Shown here: piece by piece, positions 6,396 through 15,340 of the stretch
Position numbering within the stretch: position 1 is the stretch's first letter
How the letters are laid out: each line of letters begins with the position of its first letter
Source: Lachnospiraceae bacterium
GTDB taxonomy: Bacteria > Bacillota_A > Clostridia > Lachnospirales > Lachnospiraceae
Length of the DNA stretch: 26,540 nucleotides
NCBI GenBank assembly: GCA_024684065.1
Contig: JAIKXO010000296.1
Location: forward strand, 1-26,540
Reading direction: 5' to 3'
Made by a program: the position numbers and the translations under genes
Notes under the pieces: generated by a model
Told to the model about the DNA's origin: nothing
The model's input: only the letters and a program-made list of their open reading frames with translations
The model's database searches: none

Positions 6396-9113
6396 TCAGC
6401 CTCTGTTCAGATCGATCCACTTCATAATAACGTCCACAACATATTCTCTCTCTGCATTCGAAAGCTCCCGCCCCGGATCGATACCGTGCCATTTTTCAAG
6501 GCAGGATCTGCAGCATGTCCCGGTAGCGTGTTGAGCGATAAAAACCGGATGTCCTTTCATGGGAGTCTGCCTTCCGTCATTTTCAATAACTCCCGGCGCC
6601 AGACGCTTATCTATTAAATCCCCGGCATGCCTCCTGATCGTATCCATTCCTTTATCTGCAATATATTCACGATCCTTTTCCGCAAGCTTAAACCGGCTGC
6701 GGAATTCCGATTTGCTTAATCTGTCAAAAAGGTCGATCTTCAGCCATTCTTCATGGGATATCTTACCGTCTTCCGTATTCTTTCCATATTCGGGAGCTTC
6801 GGCAACAAGGAGGTTCTCTGTTTTCCTGTCTGCAAGGTCATATATCTGCCCTTTAGCCTCACCACCCCGCAGGTCAGTAACCTTTGCTTCCTCCCATTTG
6901 GGGAGAAGACCTTTAAGTCTGTCCTTTAACAGGGTATTTCTCTTATCTACGACCATATGATTGACACAGTAGGCAAGTGCCTTCTTTGTCCCCACTAAGA
7001 CAAGGATCTTCTTTGCCCGGGTTATGCCTGTATAGATCAGGTTCCTCTGTAGCATCACATAGTGATTCATCATGACCGGAATGATCACGATCGGATATTC
7101 CGAGCCCTGCGCCTTATGGATCGTAGACGCATAGGCAAGCACCAGCTCGTCAAGCTCTGAAACATCATAATCCACCTGCCTGTCGTCAAATCTGACTGTA
7201 AGCGATCTGTCATCTGTGTCAACCGACGATATGATCCCAATATCCCCGTTAAAGACATCTTTATCGTAGTTATTGCGTATCTGCATAACCTTATCGTTCA
7301 TCCGATAACAGATACCTCCCCTGCGCAAATAGGCTCCCGAAGGATTCAGCGCATCCTGCAGCGCCTGATTAAGGTTAGAGGCTCCGATCACACTCCGCTG
7401 CATAGGTGTCAGTACCTGGATATCGGAAGACGCTGTATGATAATAATCGGGCAGCTTCTTCTTTACTAACGATACGATGGTTTCCTTAGCCTTATCCGGA
7501 TCTTCCTCTTCCATGAAAAAAAAGTCGCTGTTTCTCCCGCCTGAAATATCAGGCATTTTCCCGGCGTTTATCCTGTGGGCATTCGTGATGATCCGGCTTG
7601 ATTGTGCCTGCCTGAATATTTTTGTAAGCCTGACCACCAAAAAACAGTCCGAATCGATGAGATCTCTCAGCACATTTCCCGCTCCTACGCTCGGAAGCTG
7701 ATCGATATCTCCGACTAAGATCAGAGTCATGGAATCCGGGACCGCTTTCAGCAGGTTATACATAAGCATGATATCTATCATCGAACATTCATCGATGATC
7801 AGAACATCACCCTCCAGGGGATTCTCTTCATTTCTCTGATATCCCTCCGGCGGTTTTGTTTCTAACAAACGGTGGATCGTTTTTGCTTCCATCCCTGTTG
7901 CTTCAGAAAGGCGCTTGGCCGCCCGGCCGGTTGGTGCCGCAAGAAGGATATCTGCACCTGATTCCCTGAAGGCGGTAATTATACCTAAGGTCGTAGTGGT
8001 CTTTCCCGTTCCGGGTCCGCCTGTCAGGATCATGATCTTGCTCTGTACCGCAGACTCTATAGCCCTCATCTGGACGGTGTCATATGACATTCCCGTTTTC
8101 CTGCTGACCCTTTCCGCAAGGCCTTTGGGACTTATGCGGATCCCTGAGCTGTTTTTAAGGATTGATTTAAGCCGTTTCGCAACACCGCGCTCTGAATGGA
8201 AAAAGGGAGGGAGATAGATCGCGATCCCGGGCTCCCTGTCCATATCGGCATCAAACAGAAGCTCCTCTATGATCACATCCTTTTGTCTGATCATTTCATC
8301 AAGAGTCATGGAAAGCAGATTGTCTTCAACGGAAAGGAGCTCTGTGCCGGCATTAAGAAGCATATCCCTCGTAGCATAGCAGTGTCCGTCATCCGCAAGC
8401 TTATTCAGTGTATACAGGATCCCGCTTCGAAGCCTTGCATACTTTTCATGTCCGAAGCCCATCTTTTCCGCTATGGTATCCGCCGTCCTGAAGCCGATGC
8501 CCCAGATATCATCCGCCAGACGATAGGGATTCTCCTTCACGACCCTGATGCTTTCGTTCCCGTAGGTCTTGTATATCTTCGTGGCGTGGCTGGTGCTGAC
8601 ATCATGGCTCTGTAAAAAGAGCATGATATTCTTGATCTCCTTCTGCTCGGTCCAGCCCTTCTTTATGCTTTCGACCCTGCTCTTCCCGATCCCCGGAACC
8701 TTTAAAAGCTCGTCCGGCGTTTCCTCAATGATTTCCAGAGTATCCTTCCCGAACCGTCCGACGATAAGTTTGGCATATTTCGGCCCGATTCCCCTGATCA
8801 GTCCGCTTCCCAGATATTTCTCGATCCCGTACACTGTTGCGGGCAGCGTTTCCTCGAAGGTTTCCATGGAGAACTGTCTGCCATATCTTGCATCCATCCT
8901 CCATGATCCCCCTAAGGATAATACGCTCCCTACATGGACATCCGGCATTGACCCCACCACGGTCACCAGATCCTGAAAACCCTTGGCCCGGCATTTGATC
9001 ACAGAATAACCGTTCTGTTCATTCTGATATGTAATTCGCTCAACAACGCACCTCAGATGCTCCATAACCCATGTCTTCCCGTCAATGACTGTTTTCCTGT
9101 CTGTGGCCTGCAC
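6396..9113 (-). CDS. recD2: RecD2-type SF1B DNA helicase fused to a C-terminal DUF4186 domain
   Basis: The 905-residue protein starts with the RecD2 OB-like region (VERITYQNEQNGYSV), then two helix-hairpin-helix motifs (LIRGIGPK about 105; VPGIGKSR about 139). The RecA-like motor follows with Walker A GGPGTGKT (365-372), motif II DECS (441-444), GDIDQLPSVGAG and the late motif YTGITRAKK. RecD2 unwinds DNA 5'-to-3' and acts in replication-fork repair outside RecBCD. The helicase ends near 745. After a charged linker, residues 795-905 match DUF4186 in full (FRSRFKL, HPVFIAQHAT, CCRSCLEKWHGI), a small Cys/His domain of unknown function normally seen as a stand-alone protein. The GTG start lacks a clear ribosome site; ATG at 9065 (residue 17) is an equally good start and fits family N-termini better. 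Confidence 0.93.
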   Translation of the reverse strand: MQATDRKTVIDGKTWVMEHLRCVVERITYQNEQNGYSVIKCRAKGFQDLVTVVGSMPDVHVGSVLSLGGSWRMDARYGRQFSMETFEETLPATVYGIEKYLGSGLIRGIGPKYAKLIVGRFGKDTLEIIEETPDELLKVPGIGKSRVESIKKGWTEQKEIKNIMLFLQSHDVSTSHATKIYKTYGNESIRVVKENPYRLADDIWGIGFRTADTIAEKMGFGHEKYARLRSGILYTLNKLADDGHCYATRDMLLNAGTELLSVEDNLLSMTLDEMIRQKDVIIEELLFDADMDREPGIAIYLPPFFHSERGVAKRLKSILKNSSGIRISPKGLAERVSRKTGMSYDTVQMRAIESAVQSKIMILTGGPGTGKTTTTLGIITAFRESGADILLAAPTGRAAKRLSEATGMEAKTIHRLLETKPPEGYQRNEENPLEGDVLIIDECSMIDIMLMYNLLKAVPDSMTLILVGDIDQLPSVGAGNVLRDLIDSDCFLVVRLTKIFRQAQSSRIITNAHRINAGKMPDISGGRNSDFFFMEEEDPDKAKETIVSLVKKKLPDYYHTASSDIQVLTPMQRSVIGASNLNQALQDALNPSGAYLRRGGICYRMNDKVMQIRNNYDKDVFNGDIGIISSVDTDDRSLTVRFDDRQVDYDVSELDELVLAYASTIHKAQGSEYPIVIIPVMMNHYVMLQRNLIYTGITRAKKILVLVGTKKALAYCVNHMVVDKRNTLLKDRLKGLLPKWEEAKVTDLRGGEAKGQIYDLADRKTENLLVAEAPEYGKNTEDGKISHEEWLKIDLFDRLSKSEFRSRFKLAEKDREYIADKGMDTIRRHAGDLIDKRLAPGVIENDGRQTPMKGHPVFIAQHATGTCCRSCLEKWHGIDPGRELSNAEREYVVDVIMKWIDLNRG

Positions 9114-9125
9114 AGACTATAAAAG

Positions 9126-9166
9126 TTTCTGAGGAAAAACTGATTAATTCGGTTTTTCCTCAGAAA
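9126..9166 (-). terminator. second hairpin of a tandem terminator after tpiA
   Basis: A perfect 15-bp stem (9126-9140 with 9152-9166) around an 11-nt loop; on the minus strand it is followed by CTTTTATAG. It lies between the tpiA terminator and recD2 and would insulate recD2 from the glycolytic operon. Confidence 0.6.
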
Positions 9167-9202
9167 AAGGAGCCTGTATTGTGCTGCAACAGGCTCCTTT
9201 TT
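9164..9202 (-). terminator. intrinsic terminator of the glycolytic operon
   Basis: GGAGCCTGT (9169-9177) pairs with ACAGGCTCC (9189-9197). It is flanked by five A on the left and five T on the right, giving a U-tract in either direction. It lies 25 bp past the tpiA stop. Confidence 0.85.
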
Positions 9203-9226
9203 CTTACTTCATATATAAATCTCTGT

Positions 9227-9976
9227 TTACTTATAATTTACGATCTTCCCAAAATCTGCTTTCAGGGAAGCTCCGCCTACAAGACCGCCGTCTATATCTG
9301 CCTGTGCAAACAGTTCAGCAGCATTGCCGGCATTTACCGATCCGCCGTACTGGATCCTTACAGCCTCTGCTGTCGCAGCGTCATACATCTCGCAGATGCA
9401 GTTCCTGATGCCCTTGCAGACCTCTTCCGCCTGCTCGGTGGTGGCTGTTTTTCCGGTTCCGATAGCCCATATAGGCTCATAGGCGATAACCATGCTCTTC
9501 ACCTGGTCTGCCGTAACCTCAACAAGGTCTGACTTTATCTGGAAACGTATCCAATCCATCGTTACTCCCATTTCCCTCTGCTCTAAGGTCTCGCCACAGC
9601 AAAGGATAGGTGTAAGCCCGGCTTCAAAGGCTTTCTTCACCTTTTTATTTAACAGGGCGTCATCCTCTTTAAAATAGTCCCTCCTCTCGGAATGGCCGAT
9701 AATGACATATTCAGCCCCCGCATCCTTTATCATTGCCGCGGAAATCTCGCCCGTATATGCACCCTTCTCTTCAAAGTACATATTCTCCGCGCCGACCTTG
9801 ACATTTGAGCCCTTTACCGCATTGACTACGGGAACGATATCGATAGCGGGTACGCAATATACAACATCGGAATTCTCGGTCTTTACAAGATCCTTTAATT
9901 CATCACAAAGCTTTACAGCCTCGCTGGGAGTCATGTTCATCTTCCAGTTACCGGCTATTATTTTTCTTCTTGACAT
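9227..9976 (-). CDS. tpiA: triosephosphate isomerase
   Basis: It converts dihydroxyacetone phosphate to glyceraldehyde 3-phosphate. At 249 residues it has the usual length. The catalytic set is complete: Lys12 in AGNWKMN, His95 in IIGHSERR, and Glu167 in [12 protein letters not shown], with the flexible phosphate-gripping loop following and YGGSV and GGLVGGASL closing the phosphate site. The ATG follows AAGGAG by about seven bases. It is the third gene of the gap-pgk-tpi cluster, separated from pgk by 89 bp that hold a long stem-loop. Confidence 0.98.
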   Translation of the reverse strand: MSRRKIIAGNWKMNMTPSEAVKLCDELKDLVKTENSDVVYCVPAIDIVPVVNAVKGSNVKVGAENMYFEEKGAYTGEISAAMIKDAGAEYVIIGHSERRDYFKEDDALLNKKVKKAFEAGLTPILCCGETLEQREMGVTMDWIRFQIKSDLVEVTADQVKSMVIAYEPIWAIGTGKTATTEQAEEVCKGIRNCICEMYDAATAEAVRIQYGGSVNAGNAAELFAQADIDGGLVGGASLKADFGKIVNYK

Positions 9977-10025
9977 TGGGTTCTCCTTTTCATTCTGTTT
10001 TACTTTATAAAATTGAGAGTATATC

Positions 10026-10056
10026 GACGAAAAATTCTCTTCGAGAACTTTTCGTC
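10026..10056 (-). other. intercistronic stem-loop between pgk and tpiA
   Basis: GACGAAAA-TTCTC (10026-10039) pairs with GAGAA-TTTTCGTC (10043-10056), with one mismatch and a 3-nt loop; AGAGT/ACTCT can extend it outward. There is no U-tract, so it looks like an mRNA processing or stability element rather than a terminator. Confidence 0.5.
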
Positions 10057-10065
10057 ACTCTGAGT

Positions 10066-11298
10066 TTATTTATCATCGGCTGCTACGACGCCGGGAAGTT
10101 CCTTGCCTTCTAAGAACTCAAGGGAAGCGCCGCCGCCTGTGGAAATATGGCTCATCTTGTCCGCAAAGCCAAGCTGGTTGCAGGCCGCCGCTGAATCGCC
10201 GCCGCCGATGATCGTGGTGGCATCAGTCTCAGCAAGAGCCTTCGCTACAGCAATGGTTCCTGCCGCAAGCGTAGGATTCTCGAACACTCCCATGGGTCCG
10301 TTCCAGACCACGGTCTTGGCATTCTTTACAGCATCCGCGAAGAGTTCTCTGGTCTTAGGCCCGATATCAAGACCTTCCATGTCCGCGGGTATCTTGTCAG
10401 CATCTACGTTTGAAACCTCGATAGGTCCGTCGATCGGATCAGGAAAGCCTGCCGCTATGACAGTATCAATGGGAAGAAGCAGCTTCTTGCCGAGCTTCTC
10501 TGCCTTCTCTGTCATTTCCTTACAGTAATCAAGCTTCTCGTCATCAACCAGAGACTTTCCGATCTCATAGCCCTTTGCCTTTAAGAAGGTGAAGGCCATG
10601 CCGCCGCCTATTATAAGAGTATCGCATTTTTCAAGCAGGTTATTGATAACATTAAGCTTATCGGCAACCTTTGCGCCGCCTAAGATGGCTACGAAAGGCC
10701 TTACCGGGTTTTCTACCGCATTGCCGAGGAAATCTATCTCCTTCTGCATAAGGTAACCGACCGCGCAGTTGCCGCCCTTTTCACGCACATAATTTGTTAC
10801 TCCCGCAACAGAAGCATGCGCCCTGTGCGCGGATCCGAATGCGTCACATACATAATCATCACAGAGATCGGAAAGCTCCTTGGCAAAAGCTTCACCGGCC
10901 TCCTTCGGCTTTGTTTCTTCCTTTCCACGGAAACGGGTATTCTGAAGAAGTACAACATCGCCATCTTCCATGTTATTGACCGCATCGGTCGCTGCCTGGC
11001 CTGTAACATTATCATCCGAAACAAAGACAACGTCCTTGCCAAGCTTTTCGGTAAGCTTCTTAGCTACGGGTGCTAATGACTCTCCCTCGTTGGGGCCGTT
11101 CTTTACTTTTCCTAAATGGGAGCAGAGGATAACCTTTGCGCCTTCATCCATAAGCTTCTTTATCGTGGGAAGAGCCGCATTTATACGTGTCTCATCCGTG
11201 ATCTCCCCGTTCTTTAAAGGCACGTTGAAATCGCAACGTACAAGGACCTTCCTGCCCTTTGCACTAAAATCATCAACAGATTTCTTATTAAGTGACAT
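10066..11298 (-). CDS. pgk: phosphoglycerate kinase
   Basis: It transfers phosphate from 1,3-bisphosphoglycerate to ADP. The 410-residue protein has the substrate-binding RCDFNVP motif, the basic SHLGK and GSAHRAHAS segments of the N-domain, and the nucleotide-binding [27 protein letters not shown] and GGGDSAAA motifs of the C-domain. I set the start at the ATG seven bases after AAGGAG; an in-frame ATG two codons upstream is too close to the ribosome site. It lies between gap and tpiA in the usual glycolytic order. Confidence 0.98.
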   Translation of the reverse strand: MSLNKKSVDDFSAKGRKVLVRCDFNVPLKNGEITDETRINAALPTIKKLMDEGAKVILCSHLGKVKNGPNEGESLAPVAKKLTEKLGKDVVFVSDDNVTGQAATDAVNNMEDGDVVLLQNTRFRGKEETKPKEAGEAFAKELSDLCDDYVCDAFGSAHRAHASVAGVTNYVREKGGNCAVGYLMQKEIDFLGNAVENPVRPFVAILGGAKVADKLNVINNLLEKCDTLIIGGGMAFTFLKAKGYEIGKSLVDDEKLDYCKEMTEKAEKLGKKLLLPIDTVIAAGFPDPIDGPIEVSNVDADKIPADMEGLDIGPKTRELFADAVKNAKTVVWNGPMGVFENPTLAAGTIAVAKALAETDATTIIGGGDSAAACNQLGFADKMSHISTGGGASLEFLEGKELPGVVAADDK

Positions 11299-11372
11299 AA
11301 TCATTCTCCTTCTCTGTACAAATATCTGTATCCTTTAATAATTGTAACAAATAATTATTCTTATTTTAAAAT

Positions 11373-11398
11373 CGGCCCGGTCCTTGCGGACCGGACCG
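11373..11398 (-). terminator. GC-rich hairpin between gap and pgk (attenuator or partial terminator)
   Basis: An 11-bp stem with one internal mismatch (11373-11383 with 11388-11398, TTGC loop) is followed on the minus strand by ATTTTAAAAT. It follows the gap stop and precedes pgk in the same direction, so it probably lowers pgk-tpi expression relative to gap or stabilises a gap-only mRNA. Confidence 0.6.
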
Positions 11399-11447
11399 AC
11401 AAATTGTTAAATACTATTTACCGTTCGTATCTCTAATGATCACTATA

Positions 11448-12449
11448 TCAGCCTAACTCAGCAAAGTACTTGATAGTCCTTACCATCTGGCTTGCATATG
11501 AATTCTCATTGTCATACCAGGAAACAACCTGTACAAGATTGTCAGCACCGACCATGGTCTGGGTTGCATCAAAGATTGAGCCGTAGGTTGATCCGACGAT
11601 ATCGGAAGAAACGATCTCGTCCTCGTTGTAACCGAAGGACTCGTTAGCTGCATTCTTCATGAACTCATTGATCTCTTCTTTGGTAACCTGCTTCTCAACC
11701 GTAGCAACAAGGATAGTCGTTGAACCGGTAGGAGTAGGGATTCTCTGTGCGGAACCGATAAGCTTTCCGTTCAGCTCGGGGATAACAAGACCGATAGCCT
11801 TTGCTGCGCCCGTTGAGTTGGGAACGATATTAAGAGCGCCTGCACGTGATCTCCTTAAATCACCCTTTCTCTGAGGTCCGTCAAGGATCATCTGGTCACC
11901 GGTGTAAGCATGGATCGTGCTCATGATACCGGACTTGATGGTAGCAAGATCGTTAAGAGCCTTAGCCATGGGAGCAAGGCAGTTTGTGGTACAGGAAGCC
12001 GCTGAAATGATCTTGTCGTCCTTGGTAAGTGTTGTATGGTTTACATTGTAAACGATGGTAGGAAGATCATTTCCTGCAGGAGCTGAAATAACAACCTTCT
12101 TTGCTCCGGCATTGATATGAGCCTGAGCCTTTTCCTTGGATGTATAGAAACCTGAGCACTCAAGAACAACGTCTACGCCAAGCTCGCCCCAGGGGCAGTT
12201 ATTAGCATCGGGCTCTTTGTATATCTTAAGGGTCTTTCCGTCAACAGTGATAGAATCCTCGCCTGCTGAAACCGTGTCGGCCTTAGCATACTTGCCCTGT
12301 GAAGAATCGTACTTAAGAAGGTGGGCTAACATCTTGGGAGAAGTAAGGTCGTTGATCGCTACTACTTCATATCCCTCTGCTCCGAACATCTGCCTGAAAG
12401 CAAGACGACCGATACGGCCAAAACCATTGATTGCAACTTTTACTGACAT
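11448..12449 (-). CDS. gap: glyceraldehyde-3-phosphate dehydrogenase (type I, NAD-dependent)
   Basis: It oxidises and phosphorylates glyceraldehyde 3-phosphate with NAD. The 333-residue protein has the Rossmann motif NGFGRIGR, Asp34 (INDLTS) favouring NAD over NADP, catalytic Cys153 ([10 protein letters not shown]) and His180 (IHAYTGDQ), and the C-terminal WYDNE(N)SYA motif. AGGAGG lies eight bases before the ATG. As first gene of the cluster with a strong promoter and a hairpin behind it, it should be the most highly expressed of the three. Confidence 0.98.
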   Translation of the reverse strand: MSVKVAINGFGRIGRLAFRQMFGAEGYEVVAINDLTSPKMLAHLLKYDSSQGKYAKADTVSAGEDSITVDGKTLKIYKEPDANNCPWGELGVDVVLECSGFYTSKEKAQAHINAGAKKVVISAPAGNDLPTIVYNVNHTTLTKDDKIISAASCTTNCLAPMAKALNDLATIKSGIMSTIHAYTGDQMILDGPQRKGDLRRSRAGALNIVPNSTGAAKAIGLVIPELNGKLIGSAQRIPTPTGSTTILVATVEKQVTKEEINEFMKNAANESFGYNEDEIVSSDIVGSTYGSIFDATQTMVGADNLVQVVSWYDNENSYASQMVRTIKYFAELG

Positions 12450-12569
12450 ATTTGATTCCTCCTAAAATTGAATTACTATATATGGCCATATTGCCTGGCC
12501 TTATACCTCATGAAACGACTCGGCATAACAACCGGCTCTGCAATATGGAATATACGCTCATACGCAAAT

Positions 12570-12598
12570 ATTCTAATAAAAAACACCCTAAAATACAA
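12570..12598 (-). promoter_or_regulatory. promoter of the gap-pgk-tpi operon
   Basis: On the minus strand, TTGTAT (12593-12598), a 17-bp spacer and TAGAAT (12570-12575) give a leader of about 110 nt. A second weaker candidate closer to the gene (TTATGC-N17-TATAAG) cannot be excluded. Confidence 0.5.
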
Positions 12599-12624
12599 GA
12601 GAAATTTTTATTTATGAAAAAGAT

Positions 12625-13446
12625 TTATACAATATTTATAAATCCCGGTTTTCTGTTTTCGAATACGGTAATATGTTTAAATCCGGCCTCTGTCAATATT
12701 CTTCTGACATCATCAAACCGGTATGCGATCCTTTCCGCCCTGTGAGCATCAGAGCCTACAGTGACCACCTCTCCACCAAGCTCCCTGTATCTCTTTAAAA
12801 CATCCTCCCTGGGGTTCGGATGGCAGAGCCCGTGTGAAAAGCCGCCGCTGTTTACCTCTATTCCTTTGCCCTTATCTATGATCGTTTTCAGGATTTCAGA
12901 AATGATATCCGAATACTCATTATAGGAATAATACTTATCCTTGTTCGGACCGTATCTGACAACATAATCGAGATGCCCGTACACATCAAAGTCATCGAAG
13001 CCCCGGACACACTCAAGGACATTCTCAAAATATTCAAGATAGGCTTCCCGTTCGCTTCTTCCTTCATAATAATATGGAAGATACGGATCCTTTCCGTTTA
13101 CGATATGGGAAGAACCTATCACCATATCAAAGGGATATTTTCTGACATATTCTCCTAGCCTTTCCTTCAGATGCGGCTGGAGGCCATATTCCACCCCGAA
13201 GAAAAGCCTGATCTTTCCTTCATACCTGTCCCTGCATTCCAGAAAATGCTCATGATACGCATCCGTATCGAGACTGAAATCAAAATCCTCGTCACCTTCG
13301 GGAAAGTCCTCGTCAAGATGCTCGGTAAAGCATATTCCCGTAAGGCCCTTTCGTACCGCTTCCTCTATCATCGATTCCATGGCTTCTTCAGAATCACCGG
13401 AGTGGGCAGAGTGCATATGAAGATCGAATCTGATATCAGCTGACAT
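12625..13446 (-). CDS. PHP-family histidinol-phosphatase (HisK-type)
   Basis: The 273-residue protein has the metal ligands of the PHP fold in order: His10 and His12 (DLHMHS), Glu42-His43 (TEH), Glu86 (GVEYG), His114 (SSHIV), His158 (YGHLDY), and Asp233 and His235 (GSDAH). Trinuclear PHP enzymes of this size in Firmicutes are mostly histidinol-phosphatases. No other his genes are near, so a different phosphoester substrate is possible. It starts 4 bp after the xerD stop, with an AGGGG motif formed by the end of xerD, so the two genes are co-transcribed. Confidence 0.82.
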   Translation of the reverse strand: MSADIRFDLHMHSAHSGDSEEAMESMIEEAVRKGLTGICFTEHLDEDFPEGDEDFDFSLDTDAYHEHFLECRDRYEGKIRLFFGVEYGLQPHLKERLGEYVRKYPFDMVIGSSHIVNGKDPYLPYYYEGRSEREAYLEYFENVLECVRGFDDFDVYGHLDYVVRYGPNKDKYYSYNEYSDIISEILKTIIDKGKGIEVNSGGFSHGLCHPNPREDVLKRYRELGGEVVTVGSDAHRAERIAYRFDDVRRILTEAGFKHITVFENRKPGFINIV

Positions 13447-13450
13447 TAAA

Positions 13451-14341
13451 TTATCCCCTGGGATGGGTCTTTGAATAAACTTCCCTTATGTGGCTATGGT
13501 TCATGGCAGCATAGATCTGAGTGGTGGAAATATCCGAATGGCCTAACATTTCCTGTACGGCTCTTAAATCCGCCCCATTCTCCACAAGATGCGCCGCAAA
13601 GGAATGCCTTAATGTATGGGGCGTGATATCCCCGTTTATCCCTGCCCTTTTAGCGTAGTACTTTATCAGCTTCCAGAAGCCCTGTCTGCTCATAGGCGCA
13701 CCCGAGCAGTTGACAAAAAGGATCTTGGAATGCTTGTCGTTTATCATGGTATCTCTTGAGGATTTTATATAATGAACAAGAGCATCCTTCGCCTTATGCC
13801 CAAAGGGTATGACCCTCTCCTTGTTGCTGTCGCGGCACATGATGTAGCACATCTTCGTATTCACATCATCCATGGAAAGACTTATGAGTTCCGATACCCT
13901 GATACCCGTGGCATACAGAAGCTCAAGCATTGCCTTGTCCCTTATTTCCTTAGGCGTATCATGCTTCGGCTGCTCAAGAAGTCTTACGACCTCTTCCATG
14001 GTAAGGATCTCAGGAAGCTTCTTCTCTATCTTCGGGGCTTTCAGCTCCGATGCGGGATCCCTGTCGATTAGCTCCATCTTAACACAGTAACTGAAAAAGG
14101 CTTTGATTGACGCAATATTCCTCGATACGGTAGCGGCCTTGAAACCCTGTTCCAAAAGCATTGCAATATAAGCAGACAGATTCTTATCCGTAATCCCTCT
14201 GATATCCTCAGTATCAATATTATTTTCCGACAGATACTTTTGAAGCTTTATAAGATCGCGTTTATATGACAGTTCTGTGTTGGCAGATGTTTTTTTTGTA
14301 TTATGTAAATATGTTATGAATTCTGAAATAGTAGTTTCCAT
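13451..14341 (-). CDS. xerD: site-specific tyrosine recombinase XerD
   Basis: The 296-residue protein has an N-terminal SAM-like core-binding domain (about 1-85) and a catalytic domain with the complete set Arg148, Lys174, His242, Arg245, His268 and Tyr277 (motifs TGIRVSELISL, HTLRHSFAAHL, LGHSDISTTQIY). It acts with a XerC partner at dif to resolve chromosome dimers; length and lack of extra domains argue against a phage integrase. I place the start at METTISEF because the extra 13 residues of the TTG start at 14380 do not resemble Xer N-termini; neither start has a strong ribosome site. Its partner here, the PHP phosphatase, has no known recombination role. Confidence 0.88.
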   Translation of the reverse strand: METTISEFITYLHNTKKTSANTELSYKRDLIKLQKYLSENNIDTEDIRGITDKNLSAYIAMLLEQGFKAATVSRNIASIKAFFSYCVKMELIDRDPASELKAPKIEKKLPEILTMEEVVRLLEQPKHDTPKEIRDKAMLELLYATGIRVSELISLSMDDVNTKMCYIMCRDSNKERVIPFGHKAKDALVHYIKSSRDTMINDKHSKILFVNCSGAPMSRQGFWKLIKYYAKRAGINGDITPHTLRHSFAAHLVENGADLRAVQEMLGHSDISTTQIYAAMNHSHIREVYSKTHPRG

Positions 14342-14440
14342 GCAATAAAAAAGCCTTTCATTCACATGGACGCGCATCAATAGTCAATAACCACTTCACA
14401 CGGCCTGAAAATAAATGAAAAACTCCCCATCACTCGTTAT

Positions 14441-14469
14441 ATTATAATAAGATTCCCTCCTGTTTGCAA
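14441..14469 (-). promoter_or_regulatory. promoter of the xerD unit
   Basis: On the minus strand, TTGCAA (14464-14469), a 17-bp spacer and a perfect TATAAT (14441-14446) place the start near 14434. Confidence 0.6.
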
Positions 14470-14518
14470 TCTATAATTGTCCCGTTTTTATCAACAAGAC
14501 TGTGGAAAACTCGCCATA

Positions 14519-14565
14519 ATACAACATGTCGCCGACTTATCCGGGAAAATGACAACATGTTGTAT
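14519..14565. promoter_or_regulatory. paired ACAACATGT repeats, candidate operator
   Basis: ATACAACATGT (14519-14529) is inverted at 14555-14565. The right site also forms a perfect 12-bp palindrome, ACAACATGTTGT (14552-14563). The two ACAACATGT half-sites are 31 bp apart as direct repeats, about three helical turns. They lie about 50 bp upstream of the xerD promoter. The rest of 14381-14695 is AT-rich and contains no gene I can support. Confidence 0.45.
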
Positions 14566-14660
14566 CCTTACATATTTTTTCAGAAAATATGATATTTTAT
14601 GTACAAAAATCTGTGTTTTTACGATCATTTATTTATAGCAGGTCCGATAAGATGAGGTAA

Positions 14661-14688
14661 CATAAATTTCGGGATAGCGAAATTATGT
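14661..14688 (-). terminator. hairpin downstream of the NUDIX gene
   Basis: CATAAATTTCG pairs with CGAAATTATG (one bulged A) just past the NUDIX stop. No U-run follows on the minus strand, so it is only a possible terminator. Confidence 0.35.
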
Positions 14689-14695
14689 GAATCAC

Positions 14696-15241
14696 TTACA
14701 CGAGGCCAAAGCCTGAGGCCGTCATAAGGGCTGCGATCGTTTTGGCATCCACAATCTCGCTGTTTTTTATCATTTCCTTAAGCTCCCCGATCGTATATGC
14801 TTTTACATCTATAAATTCATCATCATCAAGATGCTGTCTCGTCTTCTTTAAATTCTTCGCAAAATAGATATCGATCTTTTCATTGCAGAACGCAACCGTG
14901 GTATAAAGGGTGAGCAGAAAGGTGATATCGCTTTTTTCAGCCCTGTATCCGGTTTCCTCCTCTAATTCCCTGTATGCGCAGTCAAGGGTCGGCTCGTCTG
15001 CCGTATCTCTTGCGCCGGCCGGGATTTCAAGTGTATAAGCATCAAGCGCGTTCCTATACTGCCTGACCATGAGAATGCGTCCGTCAGGAAGCACCGGTAC
15101 CACTGCTGCGGCACCTTTATGCTTTATAAAATCAAAATATTCAGTCTTCCCGTCAGGAAGGCTGATCGTATCTTTGTAAAATTCAAGTATCGACCCAGTG
15201 TGAACAAGCTCTCTTCCTGTCCTCTCCGTTCTTTCAAGCAT
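14696..15241 (-). CDS. NUDIX hydrolase, ADP-ribose pyrophosphatase type
   Basis: The 181-residue protein has the beta-rich N-terminal swap domain of ADP-ribose pyrophosphatases, the conserved VRQYRNAL and EIPAG segments, and the NUDIX box with helix AYRELEEETGY holding the metal-binding glutamates. Family members hydrolyse ADP-ribose to AMP and ribose 5-phosphate. GGAGG precedes the ATG by seven bases. It is separated from rny by a terminator and so is probably transcribed alone; no clear promoter was found in the 50 bases between them. Confidence 0.88.
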   Translation of the reverse strand: MLERTERTGRELVHTGSILEFYKDTISLPDGKTEYFDFIKHKGAAAVVPVLPDGRILMVRQYRNALDAYTLEIPAGARDTADEPTLDCAYRELEEETGYRAEKSDITFLLTLYTTVAFCNEKIDIYFAKNLKKTRQHLDDDEFIDVKAYTIGELKEMIKNSEIVDAKTIAALMTASGFGLV

Positions 15242-15293
15242 CTTTATACCTCCGGATATTATTATTTATTCTCAATAACGCTTAAAATAAAAG

Positions 15294-15323
15294 AAAGCTC
15301 TAAATCTTTCAACTTAGAGCTTT
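15294..15323 (-). terminator. intrinsic terminator of rny
   Basis: AAAGCTCTAA (15294-15303) pairs with TTAGAGCTTT (15314-15323) around a 10-nt loop and is followed on the minus strand by CTTTTATTTTAAG. It lies 17 bp past the rny stop. Confidence 0.8.
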
Positions 15324-15340
15324 TCTCTTTTTCATCTTTT

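Noticed and set aside
13872..14090. Plus-strand frames opposite xerD, recD2, pgk and similar
   Set aside because: They are antisense shadows of confidently assigned genes and lack start signals.
14490..14545. DnaA-box-like words (TTATCAACA, TGTGGAAAA) suggesting an origin
   Set aside because: Each deviates from the consensus, they are few, and no dnaA, dnaN or other origin genes are near.
14519..14565. dif site for XerD
   Set aside because: The repeats do not have the dif layout of two 11-bp arms around a 6-bp centre, and dif is rarely beside xerD.
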